Shown in pieces: positions 11,325 through 26,890 of a DNA stretch of 64,000 nucleotides. This stretch comes from Archivesica marissinica (taxonomy: Eukaryota > Mollusca > Bivalvia > Venerida > Vesicomyidae): assembly GCA_014843695.1 (NCBI GenBank), contig CM026404.1, forward strand, positions 80,112,847 through 80,176,846, given 5' to 3'. The first letter of the stretch is position 1. Each line of letters opens with the position of its first letter. Under the pieces are notes generated by a model that had not been told where the DNA came from, did not search any database, and saw only the letters and a program-made list of their open reading frames with translations. The translations under genes and the position numbers were made by a program.

Positions 11325-14300
11325 GATCCACATACAAGTAGTGCATACTACTGGTTAGAGACTTTGATCCCCATACAAGTAGTGCATACTACTGTTTAGA
11401 GACTTTGATCCCCATACAAGTAGTGCATACTGCTGGTTAGACTTTGATCCACATACAAGTAGTGCATACTACTGGTTAGACTTTGATCCCCATACAAGTA
11501 GTGCATACTACTGTTTAGAGACTTTGATCCACATACAAGTAGTGCATACTGCTGGTTAGACTTTGATCCCCATACAAGTAGTGCAGACTACTGGTTATTT
11601 GATCCCCCATACAAGTAGTGCATACTACTGGTTAGACTGTGATCCACATACAAGTAGTGCATACTACTGGTTAGACTTTGATCCCCATACAAGTAGTGCA
11701 TACTACTGGTTAGAGACTGATCCACATACAAGTAGTGCATACTACTGGTTAGACTTTGATCCCCATACAAGTAGTGCATAGTGCTGGTTAGAGACTGATC
11801 CACATACAAGTAGTGCATACTACTGGTTAGAGACTTTGATCCACATACAAGTAGTGCATACTACTGGTTAGAGACTTTGATCCACATACAAGTAGTGCAT
11901 ACTACTGGTTAGAGACTTTGATCCACATACAAGTAGTGCATACTACTGGTTAGAGACTTTGATCCACATACAAGTAGTGCATACTACTGGTTAGACTTTG
12001 ATCCACATACAAGTAGTGCATACTACTGGTTACAGACTTTGATCCACATACAAGTAGTGCAGACTACTGGTTAGACTTTGATCCCCATACAAGTAGTGCA
12101 TACTACTGGTTAGACTTTGATCCACATACAAGTAGTGCATACTGCTGGTTAGAGACTTTGATCCCCATACAAGTAGTGCATACTACTGGTTAGAGACTGA
12201 TCCCCATACAAGTAGTGCATACTACTGGTTAGAGACTTTGATCCACATACAAGTAGTGCATACTACTGGTTAGAGACTTTGATCCACATACAAGTAGTGC
12301 ATACTACTTGTTAGCGACTTTGATCCCCATACAAGTAGTGCATACTACTGGTTAGAGACTTTGATCCACATACAAGTAGTGCATACTACTGGTTAGAGAC
12401 TTTGATCCACATACAAGTAGTGCATACTACTGGTTAGACTTTGATCCACATACAAGTAGTGCATACTACTGGTTAGACTTTGATCCCCATACAAGTAGTG
12501 CATACTACTGGTTAGACTTTGATCCACATACAAGTAGTGCATACTGCTGGTTAGACTTTGATCCCCATACAATTAGTGCATACTGCTGGTTAGACTTTGA
12601 TCCCCATACAAGTAGTGCATACTACTGGTTAGAGACTTTGATCCACATACAAGTAGTGCATACTACTGGTTAGAGACTTTGACCCCCATACAAGTAGTGC
12701 ATACTACTGGTTAGACTTTGATCCACATACAAGTAGTGCATACTACTGATTAGACTTTGATCCCATACAAGTAGTGCATACTACTGGTTAGAGACTTTGA
12801 CCCCCATACAAGTAGTGCATACTACTAGTTAGAGACTTTGACCCCCATACAAGTAGTGCATACTACTGGTTAGAGACTTTGACCCCCATACAAGTAGTGT
12901 ATACTACTAGTTAGAGACTTTGACCCCCCATACAAGTAGTGCATACTACTAGTTAGAGACTTTGACCCCCATACAAGTAGTGCATACTACTAGTTAGAGA
13001 CTTTGATCCCCATACAAGTAGTGCATACTACTGGTTAGAGACTTTGACCCCCATACAAGTAGTGCATACTACTAGTTAGAGACTTTGATCCACATACAAG
13101 TAGTGCATACTACTGGTTAGACTTTGATCCACATACAAGTAGTGCATACTACTGGTTAGACTTTGATCCACATACAAGTAGTGCATACTACTAGTTAGAG
13201 ACTTTGATCCACATACAAGTAGTGCATACTACTGGTTAGACTTTGATCCACATACAAGTAGTGCATACTACTGGTTAGACTTTGATCCCCATACAAGTAG
13301 TGCATACTACTGGTTAGACTTTGATCCCCATACAAGTAGTGCATAATACTGGTTAGACTTTGATCCCCATACAAGTAGTGCATACTACTGGTTAGACTTT
13401 GATCCCCATACAAGTAGTGCATACTACTGGTTAGAGACTGATCCACATACAAGTAGTGCATACTACTGGTTAGAGACTGATCCACATACAAGTAGTGCAT
13501 ACTACTGGTTAGAGACTGATCCACATACAAATAGTGCATACTACTGGTTAGCCACATACTACTGGTTAGAGACTTTGATCCACATACAAGTAGTGCATAC
13601 TACTGGTTAGAGACTTTGATCCCCATACAAGTAGTGCATACTACTGGTTAGAGACTTTGATCCCCATACAAGTAGTGCATACTACTGGTTAGACTTTGAT
13701 CCACATACAAATAGTGCATACTACTGGTTAGCCACATACTACTGGTTAGAGACTTTGATCCCCATACAAGTAGTGCATACTACTGGTTAGAGACTTTGAT
13801 CCCCATACAAGTAGTGCATACTACTGGTTAGACTTTGATCCACATACAAGTAGTGCATACTACTGGTTAGAGACTTTGATCCCCATACAAGTAGTGCATA
13901 CTACTGTTTAGAGACTGTGATCCCCATACAAGTAGTGCATACTGCTGGTTAGACTTTGATCCCCATACAAGTAGTGCAGACTACTGGTTATTAGATCCCC
14001 CATACAAGTAGTGCATACTACTGGTTAGACTGTGATCCACATACAAGTAGTGCATACTACTGGTTAGACTTTGATCCCCATACAAGTAGTGCATACTACT
14101 GGTTAGAGACTGATCCACATACAAGTAGTGCATACTACTGGTTAGAGACTTTGATCCACATACAAGTAGTGCATACTACTGGTTAGAGACTTTGATCCAC
14201 ATACAAGTAGTGCATACTACTGGTTAGAGACTTTGATCCCCATACAAGTAGTGCAGACTACTGGTTATTAGATCCCCCATACAAGTAGTGCATACTACTG

Positions 14301-15040
14301 GTTAGACTGTGATCCACATACAAGTAGTGCATACTACTGGTTAGACTTTGATCCCCATACAAGTAGTGCATACTACTGGTTAGAGACTGATCCACATACA
14401 AGTAGTGCATACTACTGGTTAGAGACTTTGATCCACATACAAGTAGTGCATACTACTGGTTAGAGACTTTGATCCACATACAAGTAGTGCATACTACTGG
14501 TTAGAGACTTTGATCCACATACAAGTAGTGCATACTACTGGTTAGACTTTGATCCACATACAAGTAGTGCATACTACTGGTTACAGACTTTGATCCACAT
14601 ACAAGTAGTGCATACTACTGGTTAGACTTTGATCCACATACAAGTAGTGCATACTACTGACTACTGGTTAGAGACTTTGATCCACATACAAGTAGTGCAT
14701 ACTACTGACTACTGGTTAGAGACTTTGATCCACATACAAGTAGTGCATACTACTGGTTAGAGACCTTGATCCACATACAAGTAGTGCATACTGCTGGTTA
14801 GAGACCTTGATCCCCATACAAGTAGTGCATACTACTGGTTAGAGACCTTGATCCACATACAAGTAATGCATACTACTGGTTAGACTTTGATCCACATACA
14901 AGTAGTGCATACTACTGACTACTGGTTAGAGACTTTGATCCCCATACAAGTAGTGCATACTACTGGTTAGAGACTTTGATCCCCATACAAGTAGTGCATA
15001 CTACTGGTTAGACTTTGATCCACATACAAGTAGTGCATAC
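11325..15040. repeat. Internal duplicated block, copy 1
   Basis: A stretch of about 3.7 kb in the 39/41-bp array that recurs at about 18475-22310 with the same order of rare variants. Shared markers include GGTTATTTGATCCCCC, TTGTTAGCGACTTTG, CAATTAGTGCATACTGC, AGTGTATACTACTAG, CAAATAGTGCATAC with GCCACATACTACTGG, and TTATTAGATCCCCC. The offset is 7150 bp at first and 7266 bp from about 13500 onward, because of a few gained or lost units. Confidence 0.85.
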
Positions 15041-16789
15041 TACTGACTACTGGTTAGAGACTTTGATCCACATACAAGTAGTGCATACTACTGGTTAGAG
15101 ACCTTGATCCACATACAAGTAATGCATACTACTGGTTAGACTTTGATCCACATACAAGTAGTGCATACTACTGACTACTGGTTAGAGACTTTGATCCCCA
15201 TACAAGTAGTGCATACTACTGGTTAGAGACCTTGATCCACATACAAGTAGTGCATACTACTGGTTAGAGACTTTGATCCCCATACAAGTAGTGCATACTA
15301 CTGGTTAGACTTTGATCCACAAACAAGTAGTGCATACTACTGACTACTGGTTAGAGACTTTGATCCACATACAAGTAGTGCATACTACTGGTTAGAGACT
15401 TTGATCCACATACAAGTAGTGCATACTACTGGTTAGAGACTTTGAACCACATACAAGTAGTGCATACTACTGGTTAGAGACTGTTGATCCACATACAAGT
15501 AGTGCATACTACTGGTTAGAGACTTTGATCCACATACAAGTAGTGCATACTACTGGTTAGACTTTGATCCACATACAAGTAGTGCATACTACTGGTTACA
15601 GACTTTGATCCACATACAAGTAGTGCATACTACTGGTTAGACTTTGATCCACATACAAGTAGTGCATACTACTGGTTAGAGACCTTGATCCACATACAAG
15701 TAATGCATACTACTGGTTAGACTTTGATCCACATACAAGTAGTGCATACTACTGACTACTGGTTAGAGACTTTGATCCCCATACAAGTAGTGCATACTAC
15801 TGGTTAGAGACTTTGATCCCCATACAAGTAGTGCATACTACTGGTTAGACTTTGATCCCCATACAAGTAGTGCATACTACTGGTTAGAGACCTTGATCCA
15901 CATACAAGTAATGCATACTACTGGTTAGACTTTGATCCACATACAAGTAGTGCATACTACTGACTACTGGTTAGAGACTTTGATCCACATACAAGTAGTG
16001 CATACTACTGACTACTGGTTAGAGACTTTGATCCCCATACAAGTAGTGCATACTACTGGTTAGAGACTGATCCCCATACAAGTAGTGCATACTACTGGTT
16101 AGACTTTGATCCCCATACAAGTAGTGCATACTACTGGTTAGAGACCTTGATCCACATACAAGTAATGCATACTACTGGTTAGACTTTGATCCACATACAA
16201 GTAGTGCATACTACTGACTACTGGTTAGAGACTTTGATCCCCATACAAGTAGTGCATACTACTGGTTAGAGACTTTGATCCCCATACAAGTAGTGCATAC
16301 TACTGGTTAGACTTTGATCCACATACAAGTAGTGCATACTACTGGTTAGACTTTGATCCCCATACAAGTAGTGCATACTACTGGTTAGAGACTTTGATCC
16401 ACATACAAGTAGTGCATACTACTGGTTAGACTTTGATCCACATACAAGTAGTGCATACTACTGACTACTGGTTAGAGACTTTGATCCACATACAAGTAGT
16501 GCATACTACTGGTTAGACCTTGATCCACATACAAGTAGTGCATACTACTGGTTAGACTTTGATCCCCATACAAGTAGTGCATACTACTGGTTAGACTTGA
16601 TCCCATACAAGTAGTGCATACTACTGGTTAGACTTTGATCCCCATACAAGTAGTGCATACTGCTGGTTAGAGACCTTGATCCCCATACAAGTAGTGCATA
16701 CTACTGGTTATACTTTGATCCCCATACAAGTAGTGCATACTACTGGTTAGACTTTGATCCCCATACAAGTAGTGCATACTACTGGTTAG

Positions 16790-18480
16790 ACATTGATCCA
16801 CATACTACTGGTTAGACTTTGATCCCCATACAAGTAGTGCATACTACTGGTTAGACTTTGATCCCCATACAAGTAGTGCAGACTACTGGTTAGACTTTGA
16901 TCCACATACAAGTAGTGCATACTACTGGTTATACTTTGATCCCCATACAAGTAGTGCATACTACTGGTTAGACTTTGATCCACATACAAGTAGTGCATAC
17001 TACTGGTTAGACTTTGATCCCCATACAAGTAGTGCATACTACTGGTTAGACTTTGATCCACATACAAGTAGTGCATACTACTGGTTAGACTTTGATCCAC
17101 ATACACGTAGTGCATAGTGCTGGTTAGACTGATCCCCATACAAGTAGTGCATACTACTGGTTAGACTTTGATCCACATACACGTAGTGCATAGTGCTGGT
17201 TAGACTGATCCCCATACAAGTAGTGCATACTACTGGTTAGACTTTGATCCACATACAAGTAGTGCATACTACTGGTTAGACTTTGATCCCCATACAAGTA
17301 GTGCATACTACTGGTTAGACTGTGATCCACATACAGGTAGTGCATACTACTGGTTAGACTTTGATCCACATACACGTAGTGCATACTACTGGTTAGAGAC
17401 CTTGATCCCCATACAAGTAGTGCATACTGCTGGTTAGAGACCTTGATCCCCATACAAGTAGTGCATACTACTGGTTATACTTTGATCCCCATACAAGAAG
17501 TGCATACTGCTGGTTAGAGACCTTGATCCCCATACAAGTAGTGCATACTACTGGTTATACTTTGATCCACATACAAGTAGTGCATACTACTGGTTAGAGA
17601 CCTTGATCCCCATACAAGTAGTGCAGACTACTGGTTAGACTTTGATCCCCATACAAGTAGTGCATACTACTGGTTAGACTTTGATCCACATACAAGTAGT
17701 GCATACTACTGACTACTGGTTAGAGACTTTGATCCCCATACAAGTAGTGCATACTACTGGTTAGAGACCTTGATCCACATACAAGTAGTGCATACTACTG
17801 GTTAGAGACTTTGATCCCCATACAAGTAGTGCATACTACTGGTTAGACTTTGATCCACATACAAGTAGTGCATACTACTGACTACTGGTTAGAGACTTTG
17901 ATCCACATACAAGTAGTGCATACTACTGGTTAGAGACTTTGATCCACATACAAGTATGCATACTACTGGTTAGACTTTGATCCACATACAAGTAGTGCAT
18001 ACTACTGACTACTGGTTAGAGACTTTGATCCCCATACAAGTAGTGCATACTACTGGTTAGAGACTTTGATCCACATACAAGTAGTGCATACTACTGGTTA
18101 GAGACTTTGATCCCCATACAAGTAGTGCATACTACTGGTTAGACTTTGATCCACATACAAGTAGTGCTACTGACTACTGGTTAGAGACTTTGATCCACAT
18201 ACAAGTAGTGCATACTACTGGTTAGAGACTTTGATCCACATACAAGTAGTGCATACTACTGGTTAGAGACTTTGATCCACATACAAGTAGTGCATACTAC
18301 TGGTTAGAGACTTTGATCCACATACAAGTAGTGCATACTACTGGTTAGACTTTGATCCACATACAAGTAGTGCATACTACTGGTTACAGACTTTGATCCA
18401 CATACAAGTAGTGCATACTACTGGTTAGACTTTGATCCACATACAAGTAGTGCATACTACTGGTTAGAGACCTTGATCCA
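16790..18480. repeat. Second internal duplication, copy 1
   Basis: This stretch matches about 25200-26890. Diagnostic variants are GACATTGATCCACATACTAC at 16789, ACACGTAGTGCATAGTGC at 17104 and 17174, and CATACAAGAAGTGC at 17492. The offset is 8411 bp at the left, 8294 bp in the middle (three 39-bp units absent from the other copy) and about 8410 bp further right. The right limit is approximate. Confidence 0.75.
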
Positions 18481-21400
18481 CATACAAGTAGTGCATACTA
18501 CTGGTTAGAGACTTTGATCCCCATACAAGTAGTGCATACTACTGTTTAGAGACTTTGATCCCCATACAAGTAGTGCATACTGCTGGTTAGACTTTGATCC
18601 ACATACAAGTAGTGCATACTACTGGTTAGACTTTGATCCCCATACAAGTAGTGCATACTACTGTTTAGAGACTTTGATCCACATACAAGTAGTGCATACT
18701 GCTGGTTAGACTTTGATCCCCATACAAGTAGTGCAGACTACTGGTTATTTGATCCCCCATACAAGTAGTGCATACTACTGGTTAGACTGTGATCCACATA
18801 CAAGTAGTGCATACTACTGGTTAGACTTTGATCCCCATACAAGTAGTGCATACTACTGGTTAGAGACTGATCCACATACAAGTAGTGCATACTACTGGTT
18901 AGACTTTGATCCCCATACAAGTAGTGCATAGTGCTGGTTAGAGACTGATCCACATACAAGTAGTGCATACTACTGGTTAGAGACTTTGATCCACATACAA
19001 GTAGTGCATACTACTGGTTAGAGACTTTGATCCACATACAAGTAGTGCATACTACTGGTTAGAGACTTTGATCCACATACAAGTAGTGCATACTACTGGT
19101 TAGACTTTGATCCACATACAAGTAGTGCATACTACTGGTTACAGACTTTGATCCACATACAAGTAGTGCAGACTACTGGTTAGACTTTGATCCCCATACA
19201 AGTAGTGCATACTACTGGTTAGACTTTGATCCACATACAAGTAGTGCATACTGCTGGTTAGAGACTTTGATCCCCATACAAGTAGTGCATACTACTGGTT
19301 AGAGACTGATCCCCATACAAGTAGTGCATACTACTGGTTAGAGACTTTGATCCACATACAAGTAGTGCATACTACTGGTTAGAGACTTTGATCCACATAC
19401 AAGTAGTGCATACTACTTGTTAGCGACTTTGATCCCCATACAAGTAGTGCATACTACTGGTTAGAGACTTTGATCCACATACAAGTAGTGCATACTACTG
19501 GTTAGAGACTTTGATCCACATACAAGTAGTGCATACTACTGGTTAGAGACCTTGATCCCCATACAAGTAGTGCATACTACTGGTTAGACTTTGATCCACA
19601 TACAAGTAGTGCATACTACTGGTTAGACTTTGATCCCCATACAAGTAGTGCATACTACTGGTTAGACTTTGATCCACATACAAGTAGTGCATACTGCTGG
19701 TTAGACTTTGATCCCCATACAATTAGTGCATACTGCTGGTTAGACTTTGATCCCCATACAAGTAGTGCATACTACTGGTTAGAGACTTTGATCCACATAC
19801 AAGTAGTGCATACTACTGGTTAGAGACTTTGACCCCCATACAAGTAGTGCATACTACTGGTTAGACTTTGATCCACATACAAGTAGTGCATACTACTGAT
19901 TAGACTTTGATCCCATACAAGTAGTGCATACTACTGGTTAGAGACTTTGACCCCCATACAAGTAGTGCATACTACTAGTTAGAGACTTTGACCCCCATAC
20001 AAGTAGTGCATACTACTGGTTAGAGACTTTGACCCCCATACAAGTAGTGTATACTACTAGTTAGAGACTTTGACCCCCCATACAAGTAGTGCATACTACT
20101 AGTTAGAGACTTTGACCCCCATACAAGTAGTGCATACTACTAGTTAGAGACTTTGATCCCCATACAAGTAGTGCATACTACTGGTTAGAGACTTTGACCC
20201 CCATACAAGTAGTGCATACTACTAGTTAGAGACTTTGATCCACATACAAGTAGTGCATACTACTGGTTAGACTTTGATCCACATACAAGTAGTGCATACT
20301 ACTGATTAGACTTTGATCCCATACAAGTAGTGCATACTACTAGTTAGAGACTTTGATCCACATACAAGTAGTGCATACTACTGGTTAGACTTTGATCCAC
20401 ATACAAGTAGTGCATACTACTGGTTAGACTTTGATCCACATACAAGTAGTGCATACTACTAGTTAGAGACTTTGATCCACATACAAGTAGTGCATACTAC
20501 TGGTTAGACTTTGATCCACATACAAGTAGTGCATACTACTGGTTAGACTTTGATCCCCATACAAGTAGTGCATACTACTGGTTAGACTTTGATCCCCATA
20601 CAAGTAGTGCATACTACTGGTTAGACTTTGATCCCCATACAAGTAGTGCATACTACTGGTTAGACTTTGATCCATACAAGTAGTGCATACTACTGGTTAG
20701 AGACTGATCCACATACAAGTAGTGCATACTACTGGTTAGAGACTGATCCACATACAAGTAGTGCATACTACTGGTTAGAGACTGATCCACATACAAATAG
20801 TGCATACTACTGGTTAGCCACATACTACTGGTTAGAGACTTTGATCCACATACAAGTAGTGCATACTACTGGTTAGAGACTTTGATCCCCATACAAGTAG
20901 TGCATACTACTGGTTAGAGACTTTGATCCCCATACAAGTAGTGCATACTACTGGTTAGACTTTGATCCACATACAAATAGTGCATACTACTGGTTAGCCA
21001 CATACTACTGGTTAGAGACTTTGATCCCCATACAAGTAGTGCATACTACTGGTTAGAGACTTTGATCCCCATACAAGTAGTGCATACTACTGGTTAGACT
21101 TTGATCCACATACAAGTAGTGCATACTACTGGTTAGAGACTTTGATCCCCATACAAGTAGTGCATACTACTGTTTAGAGACTGTGATCCCCATACAAGTA
21201 GTGCATACTGCTGGTTAGACTTTGATCCCCATACAAGTAGTGCAGACTACTGGTTATTAGATCCCCCATACAAGTAGTGCATACTACTGGTTAGACTGTG
21301 ATCCACATACAAGTAGTGCATACTACTGGTTAGACTTTGATCCCCATACAAGTAGTGCATACTACTGGTTAGAGACTGATCCACATACAAGTAGTGCATA

Positions 21401-22310
21401 CTACTGGTTAGAGACTTTGATCCACATACAAGTAGTGCATACTACTGGTTAGAGACTTTGATCCACATACAAGTAGTGCATACTACTGGTTAGAGACTTT
21501 GATCCCCATACAAGTAGTGCAGACTACTGGTTATTAGATCCCCCATACAAGTAGTGCATACTACTGGTTAGACTGTGATCCACATACAAGTAGTGCATAC
21601 TACTGGTTAGACTTTGATCCCCATACAAGTAGTGCATACTACTGGTTAGAGACTGATCCACATACAAGTAGTGCATACTACTGGTTAGAGACTTTGATCC
21701 ACATACAAGTAGTGCATACTACTGGTTAGAGACTTTGATCCACATACAAGTAGTGCATACTACTGGTTAGAGACTTTGATCCACATACAAGTAGTGCATA
21801 CTACTGGTTAGACTTTGATCCACATACAAGTAGTGCATACTACTGGTTACAGACTTTGATCCACATACAAGTAGTGCATACTACTGGTTAGACTTTGATC
21901 CACATACAAGTAGTGCATACTACTGACTACTGGTTAGAGACTTTGATCCACATACAAGTAGTGCATACTACTGACTACTGGTTAGAGACTTTGATCCACA
22001 TACAAGTAGTGCATACTACTGGTTAGAGACTTTGATCCACATACAAGTAGTGCATACTGCTGGTTAGAGACCTTGATCCCCATACAAGTAGTGCATACTA
22101 CTGGTTAGAGACCTTGATCCACATACAAGTAATGCATACTACTGGTTAGACTTTGATCCACATACAAGTAGTGCATACTACTGACTACTGGTTAGAGACT
22201 TTGATCCCCATACAAGTAGTGCATACTACTGGTTAGAGACTTTGATCCCCATACAAGTAGTGCATACTACTGGTTAGACTTTGATCCACATACAAGTAGT
22301 GCATACTACT
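18475..22310. repeat. Internal duplicated block, copy 2
   Basis: Second copy of the block at 11325-15040. One 41-bp unit is missing near 19100 and one is gained near 19541, restoring the offset. A further gain of about 116 bp lies near 20280-20700. Similarity ends near 22310, where this copy has the unusual GGTTAGATTGATCCAC. Confidence 0.85.
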
Positions 22311-25199
22311 GGTTAGATTGATCCACATACTACTGGTTAGACTTTGATCCACATACTACTGGTTAGAGACTTTGATCCACATACAAGTAGTGCATACTAC
22401 TGGTTAGACTTTGATCCACATACAAGTAGTGCATACTACTGGTTAGAGACTTTGATCCCCATACAAGTAGTGCATACTACTGGTTAGAGACTTTGATCCA
22501 CATACAAGTAGTGCATACTGCTGGTTAGACTTTGATCCCCATACAAGTAGTGCAGACTACTGGTTATTAGATCCCCCATACAAGTAGTGCATACTACTGG
22601 TTAGACTGTGATCCACATACAAGTAGTGCATACTACTGGTTAGACTTTGATCCCCATACAAGTAGTGCATACTACTGGTTAGAGACTGATCCACATACAA
22701 GTAGTGCATACTACTGGTTAGAGACTTTGATCCACATACAAGTAGTGCATACTACTGGTTAGAGACTTTGATCCACATACAAGTAGTGCATACTACTGGT
22801 TAGAGACTTTGATCCACATACAAGTAGTGCATACTACTGGTTAGACTTTGATCCACATACAAGTAGTGCATACTACTGGTTACAGACTTTGATCCACATA
22901 CAAGTAGTGCATACTACTGGTTAGACTTTGATCCACATACAAGTAGTGCATACTACTGGTTAGAGACTTTGATCCACATACAAGTAGTGCATACTACTGG
23001 TTAGAGACTTTGATCCACATACAAGTAGTGCATACTACTGGTTAGAGACTTTGATCCACATACAAGTAGTGCATACTACTGGTTAGAGCCTTGATCCCCA
23101 TACAAGTAGTGCATACTACTGGTTAGAGACCTTGATCCACATACAAGTAATGCATACTACTGGTTAGACTTTGATCCACATACAAGTAGTGCATACTACT
23201 GACTACTGGTTAGAGACTTTGATCCCCATACAAGTAGTGCATACTACTGGTTAGAGACTTTGATCCCCATACAAGTAGTGCATACTACTGGTTAGACTTT
23301 GATCCACTACAAGTAGTGCATACTACTGGTTAGAGACTTTGATCCACATACAAGTAGTGCATACTACTGGTTAGAGACCTTGATCCACATACAAGTAATG
23401 CATACTACTGGTTAGACTTTGATCCACATACAAGTAGTGCATACTACTGACTACTGGTTAGAGACTTTGATCCCCATACAAGTAGTGCATACTACTGGTT
23501 AGAGACTTTGATCCCATACAAGTAGTGCATACTACTGGTTAGAGACTTTGATCCCCATACAAGTAGTGCATACTACTGGTTAGACTTTGATCCACATACA
23601 AGTAGTGCATACTACTGACTACTGGTTAGAGACTTTGATCCACATACAAGTAGTGCATACTACTGGTTAGAGACTTTGATCCACATACAAGTAGTGCATA
23701 CTACTGGTTAGAGACTTTGATCCACATACAAGTAGTGCATACTACTGGTTAGAGACTTTGATCCACATACAAGTAGTGCATACTACTGGTTAGAGACTTT
23801 GATCCACATACAAGTAGTGCATACTACTGGTTAGACTTTGATCCACATACAAGTAGTGCATACTACTGGTTAGACTTTGATCCCATACAAGTAGTGCATA
23901 CTACTGGTTAGACTTTGATCCACATACAAGTAGTGCATACTACTGGTTAGAGACTTTGATCCACATACAAGTAGTGCATACTACTGGTTAGAGACTTTGA
24001 TCCACATACAAGTAGTGCATACTACTGACTACTGGTTAGAGACTTTGATCCCCATACAAGTAGTGCATACTACTGGTTAGAGACTTTGATCCCCATACAA
24101 GTAGTGCATACTACTGGTTAGACTTTGATCCCCATACAAGTAGTGCATACTACTGGTTAGAGACCTTGATCCACATACAAGTAATGCATACTACTGGTTA
24201 GACTTTGATCCACATACAAGTAGTGCATACTACTGACTACTGGTTAGAGACTTTGATCCACATACAAGTAGTGCATACTACTGACTACTGGTTAGAGACT
24301 TTGATCCCCATACAAGTAGTGCATACTACTGGTTAGAGACTTTGATCCCCATACAAGTAGTGCATACTACTGGTTAGACTTTGATCCCCATACAAGTAGT
24401 GCATACTACTGGTTAGAGACCTTGATCCACATACAAGTAATGCATACTACTGGTTAGACTTTGATCCACATACAAGTAGTGCATACTACTGACTACTGGT
24501 TAGAGACTTTGATCCCCATACAAGTAGTGCATACTACTGGTTAGAGACCTTGATCCACATACAAGTAGTGCATACTACTGGTTAGAGACCTTGATCCACA
24601 TACAAGTAATGCATACTACTGGTTAGACTTTGATCCACATACAAGTAGTGCATACTACTGACTACTGGTTAGAGACTTTGATCCCCATACAAGTAGTGCA
24701 TACTACTGGTTAGAGACTTTGATCCCCATACAAGTAGTGCATACTACTGGTTAGACTTTGATCCACATACAAGTAGTGCATACTACTGACTACTGGTTAG
24801 AGACTTTGATCCACATACAAGTAGTGCATACTACTGGTTAGATACCTTGATCCACATACAAGTAGTGCATACTACTGGTTAGACTTTGATCCACATACAA
24901 GTAGTACATACTACTGGTTATACTTTGATCCACATACAAGTAGTGCATACTACTGGTTAGAGACCTTGATCCCCATACAAGTAGTGCATACTGCTGGTTA
25001 GAGACCTTGATCCCCATACAAGTAGTGCATACTACTGGTTATACTTTGATCCCCATACAAGTAGTGCATACTGCTGGTTAGAGACCTTGATCCCCATACA
25101 AGTAGTGCATACTACTGGTTATACTTTGATCCACATACAAGTAGTGCATACTACTGGTTAGAATTTGATCCCCATACAAGTAGTGCATACTACTGGTTA

Positions 25200-26890
25200 G
25201 ACATTGATCCACATACTACTGGTTAGACTTTGATCCACATACAAGTAGTGCATACTACTGGTTATACTTTGATCCCCATACAAGTAGTGCATACTACTGG
25301 TTAGACTTTGATCCCCATACAAGTAGTGCATACTACTGGTTAGACTTTGATCCACATACAAGTAGTGCATACTACTGGTTAGACTTTGATCCACATACAC
25401 GTAGTGCATAGTGCTGGTTAGACTGATCCCCATACAAGTAGTGCATACTACTGGTTAGACTTTGATCCACATACACGTAGTGCATAGTGCTGGTTAGACT
25501 GATCCCCATACAAGTAGTGCATACTACTGGTTAGACTTTGATCCACATACAAGTAGTGCATACTACTGGTTAGACTTTGATCCCCATACAAGTAGTGCAT
25601 ACTACTGGTTAGACTGTGATCCACATACAGGTAGTGCATACTACTGGTTAGACTTTGATCCACATACACGTAGTGCATACTACTGGTTAGAGACCTTGAT
25701 CCCCATACAAGTAGTGCATACTGCTGGTTAGAGACCTTGATCCCCATACAAGTAGTGCATACTACTGGTTATACTTTGATCCCCATACAAGAAGTGCATA
25801 CTGCTGGTTAGAGACCTTGATCCCCATACAAGTAGTGCATACTACTGGTTATACTTTGATCCACATACAAGTAGTGCATACTACTGGTTAGAGACCTTGA
25901 TCCCCATACAAGTAGTGCAGACTACTGGTTAGACTTTGATCCCCATACAAGTAGTGCATACTACTGGTTAGACTTTGATCCCCATACAAGTAGTGCAGAC
26001 TACTGGTTAGAATTGATCCACATACTAGTAGTGCATACTACTGGTTAGACTTTGATCCACATACAAGTAGTGCATACTACTGGTTAGACTTTGATCCACA
26101 TACAAGTAGTGCATACTACTGACTACTGGTTAGAGACTTTGATCCCCATACAAGTAGTGCATACTACTGGTTAGAGACCTTGATCCACATACAAGTAGTG
26201 CATACTACTGGTTAGAGACTTTGATCCCCATACAAGTAGTGCATACTACTGGTTAGACTTTGATCCACATACAAGTAGTGCATACTACTGACTACTGGTT
26301 AGAGACTTTGATCCACATACAAGTAGTGCATACTACTGGTTAGAGACCTTGATCCACATACAAGTAATGCATACTACTGGTTAGACTTTGATCCACATAC
26401 AAGTAGTGCATACTACTGACTACTGGTTAGAGACTTTGATCCCCATACAAGTAGTGCATACTACTGGTTAGAGACCTTGATCCACATACAAGTAGTGCAT
26501 ACTACTGGTTAGAGACTTTGATCCCCATACAAGTAGTGCATACTACTGGTTAGACTTTGATCCACATACAAGTAGTGCATACTACTGACTACTGGTTAGA
26601 GACTTTGATCCACATACAAGTAGTGCATACTACTGGTTAGAGACTTTGATCCACATACAAGTAGTGCATACTACTGGTTAGAGACTTTGATCCACATACA
26701 AGTAGTGCATACTACTGGTTAGAGACTTTGATCCACATACAAGTAGTGCATACTACTGGTTAGAGACTTTGATCCACATACAAGTAGTGCATACTACTGG
26801 TTAGACTTTGATCCACATACAAGTAGTGCATACTACTGGTTACAGACTTTGATCCACATACAAGTAGTGCATACTACTGGTTAGACTTTG
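25200..26890. repeat. Second internal duplication, copy 2
   Basis: Counterpart of 16790-18480. It lacks three 39-bp units near 25270-25390 and gains about 117 bp near 25980-26090, which includes a unit with CATACTAGTAGTGC. Over 25448-25747 the minus-strand reading is identical to that at 17154-17453, so this part was copied recently or homogenised. Confidence 0.75.
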
